Origin: Candidatus Iainarchaeum sp.
Lineage (GTDB): Archaea > Iainarchaeota > Iainarchaeia > Iainarchaeales > JAFCCW01
Direction of reading: 5' to 3'
DNA: 62,776 bases
Assembly: GCA_017609985.1 (NCBI GenBank)
Contig: JAFCCW010000005.1
Coordinates: 1-62,776, forward strand
Part shown: one piece after another, positions 22,577-30,998 of the stretch
Numbering within the stretch: position 1 is the stretch's first letter
Layout of the letters: each line of letters begins with the position of its first letter
The notes under the pieces: model-generated
The model's input: the letters and a program-made list of their open reading frames with translations, nothing else
Database searches by the model: none
Told to the model about the DNA's origin: nothing
Made by a program: the position numbers and the translations under genes

Positions 22577-23659
22577 ACCTGAAAGAAACTTTTTTTCAGA
22601 GAACTTTCCTTCAATTATTGATTCCCTTATTTCATTCATCAGATTGTGAACAAAAAACAGGTTGTGGAGAGAAAGCCACTTGCGTGCATTCTCTTCCTTT
22701 GTTCGGAACAAGTGGTGGAGATAAGCGCGGGAATGAGTAGCACAAACAGGGCAATCGCATTTGCTATCAAGCGGCTTTAAGTCAAATCTGTAACGCGCAG
22801 CATCAATGTTAATGTTTCCCTTACTTGAAAAAGCCCGGCCATGCCTTGCTGTTCGCGTTGGAAACGCAGAGTCAAAACAGTCAACTCCAAGAGAAACAGC
22901 TTTCACTAGCTCGCGGATTGAACCAACACCCATTAGATAGCGCGGCTTGTTTTCGGGAAGCAGAGGAATAGTATGCTCTACTGTCTTAATCATCTTGGAG
23001 AGAGATTCTCCAATCGCAAGCCCGCCAATTGCATAACCGTCAAAGTCAAGGGAAGCAATCTGGTTAGTGCTTTTAGTGCGAAGCTTTTTGTCTGTTCCGC
23101 CTTGAGAGATTCCAAAGAGAAGCTGTTTCTTGTTCTTGTGAACTTTTTTGCAGCGCTCTGCCCACTGAAAGGTGCGCTCTGAAGATTCACGAAGGCGATT
23201 GAGAGAAGAACCTGCAGTCGGAACATCATCAAGGCACATTGCAACATCGCTTGAAAGCGTGTTCTGGATTTTGATAGATTGCTCTGGAGAAAAAATAGAT
23301 TTTGTTCCAGTGAATGGATTGCGAAAGAGAACACCGTCTTCCTCAAGCTTGAGACAAAAGTCTGGACTCAAAACCTGGAATCCGCCAGAGTCAGTAAACA
23401 GACTTTTTTTCCAGGACATGAACTTGTGTAAGCCGCCTGCTTTTTTGATTACTTCAAGACCAGGCTTCATTGAAAGAATGAAAGCATTCGAGATAATACA
23501 TTGGGTTCCTGCAGAAAAAACTTCTTCGTGAGAGAGAAGCTTGACGCTTCCCTTTGTTGCAACAGGCATGAAGAAAGGCGTTTGGATTTTTGAGTGAGCT
23601 GTTTCTAAAATTCCAGCCCTGGCTTTTCCAGATTTTGCCTGAATTTTAAAGGATTTCAT
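22565..23659 (-). CDS. tgt: tRNA-guanine transglycosylase, bacterial/queuine type
   Basis: The 364-residue protein is a full TGT without the C-terminal PUA part that archaeosine-type enzymes carry. Motifs are TPFFMPVATKGSVK, GGLHKFMSWKKSLFTDSGGFQV (base-binding Asp and FQ), GISQGG, GGLAIGE, and CFDSAFPTRTARHGRAF with the nucleophile Asp in FDS. The zinc site is CDCPVC with the final His in SLHNL. The line CDCPVCATHSRAYLHHLF is the bacterial pattern. It exchanges guanine in tRNA for a deazaguanine; the bacterial form acts at G34. It overlaps the end of the unknown gene at 22082 by 12 bases. Confidence 0.9.
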   Translation of the reverse strand: MKSFKIQAKSGKARAGILETAHSKIQTPFFMPVATKGSVKLLSHEEVFSAGTQCIISNAFILSMKPGLEVIKKAGGLHKFMSWKKSLFTDSGGFQVLSPDFCLKLEEDGVLFRNPFTGTKSIFSPEQSIKIQNTLSSDVAMCLDDVPTAGSSLNRLRESSERTFQWAERCKKVHKNKKQLLFGISQGGTDKKLRTKSTNQIASLDFDGYAIGGLAIGESLSKMIKTVEHTIPLLPENKPRYLMGVGSIRELVKAVSLGVDCFDSAFPTRTARHGRAFSSKGNINIDAARYRFDLKPLDSKCDCPVCATHSRAYLHHLFRTKEENARKWLSLHNLFFVHNLMNEIRESIIEGKFSEKKFLSGSKF

Positions 23660-23715
23660 GCAATAATTGAATGAAAAAATATTAATAAACTGAAAATACT
23701 AGTTTATTGGTTTGG

Positions 23716-23934
23716 ATGAATTTATGGAAAAGAACAAAAGCGCATTTGAGAAGATGGTGGGCCGGAGACCAGAATGTTAAAAGTCATCCAGACTATTTTG
23801 AAGTAATACAAAGAGTATCTGACAGAAATCAGAGTGAAGGTGGGCCAAAAATTGATGCAAAAAAAGCAAGAGAAATGCATGCTGTGATTGAAAGAAAAAG
23901 AGAAATGAGAAAAAGAAGAAGGAGACCAAGATGA
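23716..23934 (+). CDS. Small basic protein, unknown
   Basis: ATG at 23716 (MNLWKRTKAHLRRWWAGDQN) is preferred over a TTG three codons earlier. The 72-residue product is strongly basic at both ends (REMRKRRRRPR at the C-terminus), with no Cys and no membrane helix, so it may bind RNA or DNA. Its end overlaps the RNase H-like gene by 4 bases (ATGA), which shows that it is a real, co-translated gene. The family is not recognised. Confidence 0.6.
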   Translation: MNLWKRTKAHLRRWWAGDQNVKSHPDYFEVIQRVSDRNQSEGGPKIDAKKAREMHAVIERKREMRKRRRRPR

Positions 23935-24623
23935 GCATTACATTAAATTTTTCAGAACAGGAAAAGAAAAAAGTCAGTAAGCTTGTGGAAGAACTTGAGC
24001 CACTGCAGTTGACAAACGAGTATATGGAAGCAAGAGGAAAAGCAGGCGGTTGCGCAGTAACACTTTACAGTTCAGGAAAACTTCTTATTCAGGGAGGAGA
24101 AGAGAAAAGAGTAAGAGACCGAATATTGAAAGAAATGAATTTGGGAGAAGAGATTGTTCTGGGAATAGACGAGACCGGGAGAGGAGAAGACCATGGCCCT
24201 CTTGTTGTAACCGGAGTCCTTGCAGACAAAAACAAGGTAAGAGAAGCAAGAGATAGCAAGAAGATTGTAAGAGAAAAGATAGATGAAAAAGCAGAGCTTG
24301 TGAAAAAAAAAGCAATCGCTATCAAGACTGTTGTTGTAAAAGCAAAAGAGATTGATGAAAGAAGAAGAAAAGGAGAGACAATGAATTCAATTCAGGCAAA
24401 AGCCATTGACGGGATAGTTGAAGAAATGAGGGGGATTGGCCTTAAATTCAAAGTAAAGATTGATGGTGGCAGGCTACCGGTGAAAAGCAAGAATGTGCAG
24501 TTCATCAAAAAGGGAGACGACAAAGAGCCAGTAATTGGAGCAGCAAGCATTGTTGCAAAATGTGAAAGAAATAATTCAAAAGACAAGGAAACAAGAAAAA
24601 GCTGGAAGTCAGCGAAAAAATAA
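23931..24623 (+). CDS. RNase HII/HIII-like protein with an altered end
   Basis: The protein has an N-terminal TBP-like domain of the RNase HIII kind (ITLNFSEQEKKKVSKLVEELEP...GKLLIQGGEEKRVRDRIL, ~residues 2-70) and a type 2 RNase H domain. That domain has IDETGRGEDHGPLVVTG (first Asp and Glu), ARDSKKI, an Asp in KIDGGR, and IGAASIVAKCER. The usual last catalytic Asp of the AKVxRD motif appears as Asn here (CERNNSKD). The chain stops ~20 residues later, so the C-terminal helices are missing. It would cut RNA in RNA-DNA hybrids if active. It overlaps the convergent tatD gene by 15 bases. Confidence 0.75.
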   Translation: MSITLNFSEQEKKKVSKLVEELEPLQLTNEYMEARGKAGGCAVTLYSSGKLLIQGGEEKRVRDRILKEMNLGEEIVLGIDETGRGEDHGPLVVTGVLADKNKVREARDSKKIVREKIDEKAELVKKKAIAIKTVVVKAKEIDERRRKGETMNSIQAKAIDGIVEEMRGIGLKFKVKIDGGRLPVKSKNVQFIKKGDDKEPVIGAASIVAKCERNNSKDKETRKSWKSAKK

Positions 24624-25361
24624 AGAAGTGTTCTCAAAAGTTTTTTTTTCAATTTCTTCGAGACTCGTATTTTTTAGTTCAGCTGTTTTTTCTGCAAGAA
24701 GCGGAATCCATGAAGGAGCAGATTCTTTACCCCTGAACCGGGTTGGAGCATCAGTCTCAAGCATCAGGCTAGAGAGGGAAATTTCAGAAACAATTCTTTG
24801 AACTGGGGAGTTGTGAAGAAGAAGTGGAGAGACACTGATTGAATAGCCAAAAGAAACAGCTTTTTGAGAAAGTTCAAGAGAAGAAGTAAACCAGTGCATT
24901 AAGACTCGCGAACAGCCAGCTTGCTTCAAAATTTTAAGACATTTTTCTTCCGCTCCGCGAGAATGAACAACAATTGGAAGATCATTGGCAAGAGCAAGAG
25001 AAATAAATTTTGAAAAACTCTCAAGCTGACGACTGCGCTGAACAGGTGTCTTGGCGTGAGTAAAATCAAGCCCTGTTTCTCCAACAGCAGAACAGGAAGA
25101 AATGTTTTCTTCTATAAAAGAGAAAGAAGAAAGAAAATCTTTTTTTGAGAGGGATTGGGTTTCAGAGGGGTGGAGGGCAAGACAGCACTCTACTTGGGAC
25201 ATTTGTCCCAAAACAATATTTTTGGAAACCGACTCAGGAGAAGTAGCACAAGAAACTATAAGGCGAACATTCTTTTTTTCTGCATCTGCCAAAACTTTTT
25301 CCGGATTTTCAAACCAGTCAAGATGACAGTGCGCATCAGCGTAAGCCAAATCAGTCACCAA
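24609..25361 (-). CDS. tatD: TatD-family metal-dependent hydrolase
   Basis: The 250-residue protein matches the TatD family. It has AHCHLDWF (metal-binding HxH), a Glu in GETGLDF, IVVHSRGAEEKCLKIL (His), the second-half His in LMHWFTSS, and LETDAPTRFRGKESAPSWI (final Asp). Family members are nucleases or D-aminoacyl-tRNA deacylase-like enzymes acting in the cytoplasm. Its start overlaps the end of the ZPR1 gene by 11 bases, so they form an operon. The codons for GQMSQ contain a GGGACATTTGTCCC palindrome that recurs elsewhere in the window. Confidence 0.88.
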   Translation of the reverse strand: MVTDLAYADAHCHLDWFENPEKVLADAEKKNVRLIVSCATSPESVSKNIVLGQMSQVECCLALHPSETQSLSKKDFLSSFSFIEENISSCSAVGETGLDFTHAKTPVQRSRQLESFSKFISLALANDLPIVVHSRGAEEKCLKILKQAGCSRVLMHWFTSSLELSQKAVSFGYSISVSPLLLHNSPVQRIVSEISLSSLMLETDAPTRFRGKESAPSWIPLLAEKTAELKNTSLEEIEKKTFENTSLFFR

Positions 25362-25896
25362 AAATATTTATTCCTGTTTTAAGAGATTCAATTTCTTTTT
25401 CTGAAAGTTTTTTTTCTTTCACGTCTTTTCCAAGAAGAACAGAATTTCCAAAGGGATCAAGCAATTCAACAGTAAACTTTTTTTTACCGTTCTTTGCTGC
25501 AGAAATTTCTTCCCCAACAGTCTCAGCATTCTCAGATTCAGGCATCGCCTTTAGAACTGACTGAATTCTGTTAAGCAAACCCTCTAAATTAGATACATAA
25601 CCTTCTGAGAGCGGACCTGGTTCAATCTCAACACCTAATTCTTTTATTCTAATTGTAGAACTTGAAGATCGAATAATGCGGGTCCGCATTTTCTCAGGAG
25701 AATCTACAACCAAAGAATATTTTTTTGGTTCATGAAATTCAGAAGGCATCACATCGCTGAGTTTGAATCCACAGTGACTGCAAGAGAGAGTGGTAAAGAG
25801 AGTCTCCCCAAAATTGGGAACATCTCTTATAAGATTCAACATAACTGCTTTCTTTCCGCAATCGGGACAATCAATTGAGGTTTCTTTCGGTTCCAT
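25351..25896 (-). CDS. ZPR1-like zinc-finger protein
   Basis: The 181-residue protein is of the size of archaeal ZPR1 proteins (one zinc finger plus one A/B domain). It has CPDCGKKAVMLNLIRDVPNFGETLFTTLSCSHCGFKLSDV (two CxxC pairs). A beta-rich domain follows (SSSSTIRIKELGVEIEPGPLSEGYVSNLEGLLNRI), then a C-terminal LLDPFGNSVLL. Eukaryotic ZPR1 helps fold elongation factor 1A, and the archaeal role is probably similar. It overlaps the tatD gene downstream by 11 bases. Confidence 0.9.
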   Translation of the reverse strand: MEPKETSIDCPDCGKKAVMLNLIRDVPNFGETLFTTLSCSHCGFKLSDVMPSEFHEPKKYSLVVDSPEKMRTRIIRSSSSTIRIKELGVEIEPGPLSEGYVSNLEGLLNRIQSVLKAMPESENAETVGEEISAAKNGKKKFTVELLDPFGNSVLLGKDVKEKKLSEKEIESLKTGINIFGD

Positions 25897-25920
25897 GAAA
25901 AAAAAACTATTGCAAAGTTT

Positions 25921-26382
25921 TTAATGGGCTTTCCCTGCATGATAGACAAGATTATGGATTTTTTTCTGAAGCTGTTCGTCCTCTTTAGAAAAATCAGTTT
26001 CCTGAACAGGCTTTTTTTTAAGTGAAAGCCTTTCTTCAATAGATGCAAGTCTTTCATCAAGTGCAGCAACCTCAATCTTTATTTCCTGTCTAAAATCAGA
26101 CAACATTTGAACTTTTCCAAAAATATTTTCCTGCTCAAGCCGTTTTTCAATCAGTTCTGACCTGCCAACCACTGGTTTGAAGTCTTTTGAATTAGAAATT
26201 GAATGAGTCTGTTTGCTTGGAGCAGAAGCAATAAATTCATCTGCCCGGGCTCTAGCAGCAACAATATCTTCTTTTTTGCTCGGCTCAGAACCAGAAGCTA
26301 TGGAAAGCAGGATATTCCCGATTAAAAGGGCAATAATCAAAACTATAAGAAAAACTGTGGTTATAAGCAATACATCCCCCAA
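25921..26382 (-). CDS. Membrane-anchored coiled-coil protein
   Basis: The 153-residue protein has one N-terminal membrane helix (VLLITTVFLIVLIIALLIGNILLSI), a Ser/Ala linker and a charged heptad-rich region (~residues 100-145, IKIEVAALDERLASIEERLSLKKK) likely to form a coiled coil. It lies 24 bases upstream of the ZPR1 gene on the same strand. There is no known family; it may be a cytoplasmic-side scaffold. The start ATG at 26382 follows a short region shared with the divergent gene at 26445. Confidence 0.6.
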   Translation of the reverse strand: MGDVLLITTVFLIVLIIALLIGNILLSIASGSEPSKKEDIVAARARADEFIASAPSKQTHSISNSKDFKPVVGRSELIEKRLEQENIFGKVQMLSDFRQEIKIEVAALDERLASIEERLSLKKKPVQETDFSKEDEQLQKKIHNLVYHAGKAH

Positions 26383-26444
26383 AATACTAACTATTACGCA
26401 AGCATTTTAATCCTTTTTATAGATTGATTCATAAGGCTGATTTC

Positions 26445-27830
26445 ATGGCAGAAAAGAAAGCTGAAAAAGCAAAACCGAAAAAAACAGAAAATAACAGACC
26501 AGAGTCAGCAAAAAAGCAGGCTGTTGAAAACAAGCCCAAGCCAAAAGAAATTAATAAGAAAGAAAAAACAAAAATAGAAAAAGAAGAAAAAACAAAAAAA
26601 GAAGAAATAGAAACAAAAGAAAAAAAAGAAGAAGAAACAAAAAAGGAAAACTCGGTAAAAGAAGAGAAAGAAAAGAAATCAAAAAAACCTGTTTCTGAAC
26701 AAAAGTTTCCATTTGCACTAAAAATAATTGCAATAGTTTTTGTTGCAAGCATTATTATTTTCTCGTTTGCTTTGCTTAAACAACCAGACAAAATAAAAAA
26801 TGAAACACCAGAACCAGGAGAAAAACTTTCAGAAATCTATTTAATAAAACCAGACAATTGCGCTGTCTGCAACCAAGGCCACTCATTAATAGAACTCCTA
26901 AAACTTAATGGGCAAAGCTTTAAGATATTCAATGTGTCTGCAGATTCCAATGTCGGGAAAAATATTATTGAAGAAAAAAAAATTAAAGAGCTTCCAAGCA
27001 TAATAATTCACAGAGACCAGACAAGCAACCTGTGGATTAAAGATCCTGAAGGAAAAAATGTTATGCTTCAACCAATACTGGACAATCTTGTTTCAAAAGG
27101 AGAAATAGGAATGGAAAAGTGGAACTATATTATTCCTCCAGGCGTATTTGATGAAGCCACATACTTTATAGAACTTGTCGGAGAAGAATGCAATTCCCCA
27201 GAACCTGGAAAAAAAGCATTGGTTGACATCTTTGCAGACCCATACGACCCAAGCAGCATTAAAATGTGGAGAGATGAAAAAGAAATATTTGCATTTTTTA
27301 AAGATGAGGTTAAATTTAACTGGTATTTTATAACAAGTCAGTCAGCCATAATGTACAATGACTTCAACAAAGATGTGGTAAAGCTCGCGGGCGCATATAT
27401 GCAGTGCGCATCCAAGCTTGACAAATACACTCAATTCAAGTATGCATTCTACGACATATATTGTGACCAGGATAATGACGGAGAAGCAGAGCCCGCAGAA
27501 ATAGATTTGTGTGCAGAAAGTGGAAGCCCGCATTATGGAGTTCCACTGTCCATTGAAGAGTTGGATGCTACAGTAGAAAAAGCAAAACTTGACTCAGATT
27601 TTATGAAAGAATGTGTAGACTCTTTTGAAAACCAGTTTGCTCAAAACGAACTCCTCGCAATATCTCTTGTGATAAGGCAGACTCCGACAACAATTGTTAA
27701 CTGTAAGTATAAGTCCTCTGAAGAAAAGGTGGGTTCAGCACTCTGCTGGCTTGAGCCAGAATTAAAAGGCTGCAATTCAGACAACCTGCAAGTCAACACT
27801 GATTTAATAATTCCTGAAACTCAAGAGTAA
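26445..27830 (+). CDS. Membrane-anchored double thioredoxin-fold protein
   Basis: ATG at 26445 (MAEKKAEKAKPKK) fits the TATA box (TTTTTATAG) about 30 bases before it; a start seven codons earlier is less likely. About 75 residues of Lys/Glu-rich, low-complexity tail lead into a membrane helix (FALKIIAIVFVASIIIFSFALL). Outside it, one thioredoxin-like domain has the motif NCAVCNQG and a cis-Pro segment (IKELPSIII). A second thioredoxin/DsbA-like domain has DIFADPYDPSSIKMW where CxxC would be, so it lacks redox Cys there. Other Cys (YCDQDNDGE, DLCAE) may form structural disulfides. It probably works in extracytoplasmic disulfide chemistry. Confidence 0.65.
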   Translation: MAEKKAEKAKPKKTENNRPESAKKQAVENKPKPKEINKKEKTKIEKEEKTKKEEIETKEKKEEETKKENSVKEEKEKKSKKPVSEQKFPFALKIIAIVFVASIIIFSFALLKQPDKIKNETPEPGEKLSEIYLIKPDNCAVCNQGHSLIELLKLNGQSFKIFNVSADSNVGKNIIEEKKIKELPSIIIHRDQTSNLWIKDPEGKNVMLQPILDNLVSKGEIGMEKWNYIIPPGVFDEATYFIELVGEECNSPEPGKKALVDIFADPYDPSSIKMWRDEKEIFAFFKDEVKFNWYFITSQSAIMYNDFNKDVVKLAGAYMQCASKLDKYTQFKYAFYDIYCDQDNDGEAEPAEIDLCAESGSPHYGVPLSIEELDATVEKAKLDSDFMKECVDSFENQFAQNELLAISLVIRQTPTTIVNCKYKSSEEKVGSALCWLEPELKGCNSDNLQVNTDLIIPETQE

Positions 27831-28299
27831 ACTCTTTTGCTGTTTTCTTGGATTCAATCACCAAAAAAAATTCATCGTTTTTTGTGTCGGCTGCAGAAGT
27901 GTAATTAAAAGAACCAGCAATTACTTTTTTTCCGTCAATAACTGCAAACTTGTTGTGCATCAAACCGGAAGACTTTTTTGCACAGGCTGAGATTCCAATC
28001 TCCTGTACTGCAGAAAAAAGAGAGTACTGAGAACGTGACTGAGAATAGTCACAAACAAGCCTCACCCTGACACCTCGCGCAGAAGCCCGTGCAAGAGCAT
28101 TGGCTAATTTATCAGAAGTAAAAGAATAAACTGCAACATCGATTGATTCCTGTGCTAAATCAAATTCTGAAACAATAACCTCAGAACAATTGTCTTCAGG
28201 ACAAAAAAAAGTTTTTATGCCTTGTTCACAGGAAGGGCACTCAAGACAGCCTGAAAAGATGGCTAACACAAGCAAAGCTAAACCAACTCTCCCAAGCAT
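27793..28299 (-). CDS. Phospholipase D-like (Nuc-type) lipoprotein
   Basis: The 168-residue protein has a lipobox signal (LVLAIFSGC) and then a single PLD domain. An AQESIDVAVYSFTSDKLANALARASARGVRVRLVCD region leads to the catalytic HNKFAVIDGKKVIAGSFNYT (HxKxxxxD). This is the short, one-motif type that dimerises, as in the Nuc endonuclease of bacteria. It is expected to cut DNA or phosphodiesters outside the membrane. Its 3' end overlaps the convergent thioredoxin-fold gene by 38 bases. Confidence 0.88.
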   Translation of the reverse strand: MLGRVGLALLVLAIFSGCLECPSCEQGIKTFFCPEDNCSEVIVSEFDLAQESIDVAVYSFTSDKLANALARASARGVRVRLVCDYSQSRSQYSLFSAVQEIGISACAKKSSGLMHNKFAVIDGKKVIAGSFNYTSAADTKNDEFFLVIESKKTAKEFTLEFQELLNQC

Positions 28300-28351
28300 A
28301 AAAGTACTTTGTTGGGAAAAACTTTTAACAGTTAGGACTACAGCAATATTT

Positions 28352-28933
28352 ATGAAAAAATTTTATTTAAATGAAAAAGAATTTGAAGTTCTTGAAGGAG
28401 TATATGAACCAGCAGAAGACTCGTTTCTTCTTGCAGAAGCGGTTAAGGCAGAGGCTGGCTGGAAATGTCTTGACCTGGGAACAGGCTCTGGAATTCAGGC
28501 AGTAAATATGGCTGAGCAGGGAGCAGAAGTTGTTGCATCAGATGTTAATGAAAATGCTCTGGACAATGCAGAACTAAACATGAAAAAGATTGGCTTGGAA
28601 AAAAAGATTGAAACAAGGAAGTCCAATCTTTTTGAGAAAATACCGGAAAAATTTGACTGCATTGTATTCAACCCACCCTATGTTCCGGGAAACAGAGAAG
28701 AGTGGAAAGACACAGACGGCGGAGAGCGCGGGAGGCAAGTACTGGACAGATTTATTGAAGAGACAGGAAAACATCTAAAAGAAAAAGGAGTCTGTTATTT
28801 TTTGCAGAGTTCGTTAAATAAATTTGAAGAAACCAAAGAAATGTTAATGAAAAAAAAGATGTGGTTTGAAGAAGTTGCTCGCAGAAAACTTTTTTTTGAA
28901 GAGCTTATTGTGTTCAAGTGTTGGAATAAATAA
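28352..28933 (+). CDS. HemK/PrmC-related methyltransferase
   Basis: ATG at 28352 (MKKFYLNEKEFEVLEGVYEPAEDSFLLAEAV) gives the usual 193-residue size. A longer frame from 28190 only reads through the neighbouring gene's antisense. Motifs are the SAM site CLDLGTGSGIQAVNM, ASDVNENAL, and NPPYVPG, the NPPY motif for Gln or nucleobase amino methylation. It resembles the archaeal/eukaryotic Mtq2 class (VYEPAEDSFLL), which methylates the GGQ glutamine of release factor aRF1. That substrate is inferred from family. Confidence 0.88.
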   Translation: MKKFYLNEKEFEVLEGVYEPAEDSFLLAEAVKAEAGWKCLDLGTGSGIQAVNMAEQGAEVVASDVNENALDNAELNMKKIGLEKKIETRKSNLFEKIPEKFDCIVFNPPYVPGNREEWKDTDGGERGRQVLDRFIEETGKHLKEKGVCYFLQSSLNKFEETKEMLMKKKMWFEEVARRKLFFEELIVFKCWNK

Positions 28934-28965
28934 AGCTTTTAAACTCGTTCAAACCAATTGTTTTT

Positions 28966-30117
28966 ATGCCAGCAAATGTTTCATTCGAATTTGAAAGAGC
29001 AAAAGATAAATATGAAAAAGCAGTGACTTCTGCTGAAAAGCTCGCTGGACTTCAAGAAATGCAAAGGGAAGCTCCAAAGCACAAAGGTGGAGAAAAACTC
29101 AGAGCAGAGATAAGCGGAAAAATAGCTAAAATAAAAAAAGGAATGGAACGCGACAAAGAACAGCAGAAAAAAACAGCTGCAAGAGACACTATTCACGTCA
29201 AAAAAGACGGACCCCAAATTGCAATAGCAGGAATGCCAAATTCAGGAAAAACAACTTTACTCAAGAATATGACAAATGCTGATGTGACACCGGAAAGATA
29301 CCCATTCTCTACAAAAAAGCCGGAAGTCGGAATGATGAACTACAACGGAGGAAATATTCAGCTTGTTGAAATTCCTGCATTAATTAAAGGTTCTGCAGAC
29401 GGAAAAGCATCAGGCCAGCAGTTTCTTTCAGTTGCAAGAAATGCTGATGCAATTGCGCTTGCATTGAACTCATCAAACGCACTCGCAGAATTCAGGATTC
29501 TTACAGAAGAATTCAAAAAAGCAAACATCCTATTGAACAAAAAAAAGCCAAACATTAGGATTGAACAGAATGCAGAATTCAAAGAGCTCTCTATTACAGG
29601 CGGAGAAAAATTAAAAGAAAACAAGGAAGAACTTAGAAATTTTTTGAAAAGCATGGGAATCCACAGAGCAAGCATTGTCTTCGGTGAAAAAAGCTGTTTA
29701 GAAGATGTTGCACTAGTGCTTGACAATAGAATTGTGTACAAGCCAGCAATCGCAATAGTTAATGAATTTTATGGAAAAGTAAATGAAAAAGAATCAAAAG
29801 AAATTTCAAAAAATATGCAATTGATGATAGTAAACAAGTTTGATGAAAAAGAAAAAAAAATTATTTCAGAAAAGCTTTTTGAAATATTAAAAAAAATTAT
29901 TGTATTTACAAAAAAGCATGGGGAAGAAGCTGATTTAAGCCAGCCACTGATTCTTGATTTAGGTGCAACAGTGTGGGATGTCGCAAAACATCTTCACAAA
30001 GATTTTATAAAAAAATTCAAGTATGCTAAAGTCTGGGGTTCAACAAAATTTGACGGGCAGAGAGTCTCAAAAGACTATAAAGTGCAGAACAATGATGTTG
30101 TTGAAATTTATTCTTGA
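28966..30117 (+). CDS. DRG-family (OBG-type) GTPase with TGS domain
   Basis: The 383-residue protein has the DRG layout. A helical N-terminal part is followed by a G domain with G1 GMPNSGKTT, the YPFSTKKPEVGMM switch region, G3-like VEIPALIKG (DxPG is replaced by EIPA) and VNKFD (G4). A C-terminal TGS domain (AKVWGSTKFDGQRVSKDYKVQNNDVVEIYS) ends it. DRG proteins associate with translating ribosomes. A TATA element (GCTTTTAAAC) lies shortly before the ATG. Its end overlaps a convergent gene by 10 bases. Confidence 0.9.
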   Translation: MPANVSFEFERAKDKYEKAVTSAEKLAGLQEMQREAPKHKGGEKLRAEISGKIAKIKKGMERDKEQQKKTAARDTIHVKKDGPQIAIAGMPNSGKTTLLKNMTNADVTPERYPFSTKKPEVGMMNYNGGNIQLVEIPALIKGSADGKASGQQFLSVARNADAIALALNSSNALAEFRILTEEFKKANILLNKKKPNIRIEQNAEFKELSITGGEKLKENKEELRNFLKSMGIHRASIVFGEKSCLEDVALVLDNRIVYKPAIAIVNEFYGKVNEKESKEISKNMQLMIVNKFDEKEKKIISEKLFEILKKIIVFTKKHGEEADLSQPLILDLGATVWDVAKHLHKDFIKKFKYAKVWGSTKFDGQRVSKDYKVQNNDVVEIYS

Positions 30118-30998
30118 GATTCCTGACCTGTGCCTTCATCAGGCAAAGATTTTTCTTCGCTTTTGGATTTTCCCGATTTCCTCATTAACAAAATAGAAAC
30201 TACTACAAGAAACAAGACTGCTCCTGAAATTATGATAAGGCCCTGATTTTCTTCAGCTATCTGAAAAGTAAAATCTTTTTCAATTACGTGCTGGCCTGAA
30301 GCATCAGCAAATTCCAGAACCAAAATTGCGTGTTGTTCTCCGGAAAGAGAATTTGAAAGAAAGTCAAGTTTCATTTTTTCGGTTTCTTCGCCTGAAGACA
30401 GCCCGTGAAAAGAAACAGGCACATTCATTGGTTCAACTAGCGGAGTTTTCTGAACAAAAACAACTGCTAGAGGGATAATTTGTTCACTAAAATTTTTCAA
30501 AGAAAATTTGAATGAATTTTTTTGAGAAAAATAAATTGATTCATTGAGGAGAGACGCGTTTATTTCAAGAGGAGACTCTGCAAAAGAAACTCGTGTGGCT
30601 GAAAGATTATTTAGTTCATCAAAACCGTATTGAACAGCAAGGTTATAGTTTTCAGCACCTGCTTCCACAAGCTTTGTTTTAACAAAAAAAACCTTTTTTT
30701 CCATTGGTTCCAGGATACCAAAATCTTTTACAATAACTTTTGTTTCAGAACCATCATCAATAAAAGAAAGTGATTTATCACATACAATTTTCAGATTAAG
30801 ATTCTGAGTCTGGTCAATAGAATCATTGAAAGCAGTAACTGAAAAGAAAGCAGTTTCATCAAGATAAAGAGGTCTTACTCCACCTTCAAAATCTTTTGGA
30901 GAAATACTTACAAAGATTTCTGCAAAGCAAGGTTGAATAAAAATAAAAAAGATTGCCAGAAAAATACTAAATTTTTGAAAATGCGTCAATTTCAACAT
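30108..30998 (-). CDS. Secreted protein with C-terminal membrane anchor
   Basis: ATG at 30998 (MLKLTHFQKFSIFLAIFFIF) gives a proper signal peptide (ending PCFA). The longer frame from 31055 would put 19 basic residues in front of it. About 230 residues of beta-rich, Ig-like sequence follow (IFVSISPKDFEGGVRPLYLDETAFFSVTAFN), then a C-terminal helix (GLIIISGAVLFLVVVSILLM) with an acidic cytoplasmic tail. It overlaps the end of the upstream gene (30967-32289) by 32 bases, so the two exported proteins are co-transcribed. It has no recognised family beyond CARDB/NEW3-like folds. Confidence 0.68.
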   Translation of the reverse strand: MLKLTHFQKFSIFLAIFFIFIQPCFAEIFVSISPKDFEGGVRPLYLDETAFFSVTAFNDSIDQTQNLNLKIVCDKSLSFIDDGSETKVIVKDFGILEPMEKKVFFVKTKLVEAGAENYNLAVQYGFDELNNLSATRVSFAESPLEINASLLNESIYFSQKNSFKFSLKNFSEQIIPLAVVFVQKTPLVEPMNVPVSFHGLSSGEETEKMKLDFLSNSLSGEQHAILVLEFADASGQHVIEKDFTFQIAEENQGLIIISGAVLFLVVVSILLMRKSGKSKSEEKSLPDEGTGQESQE

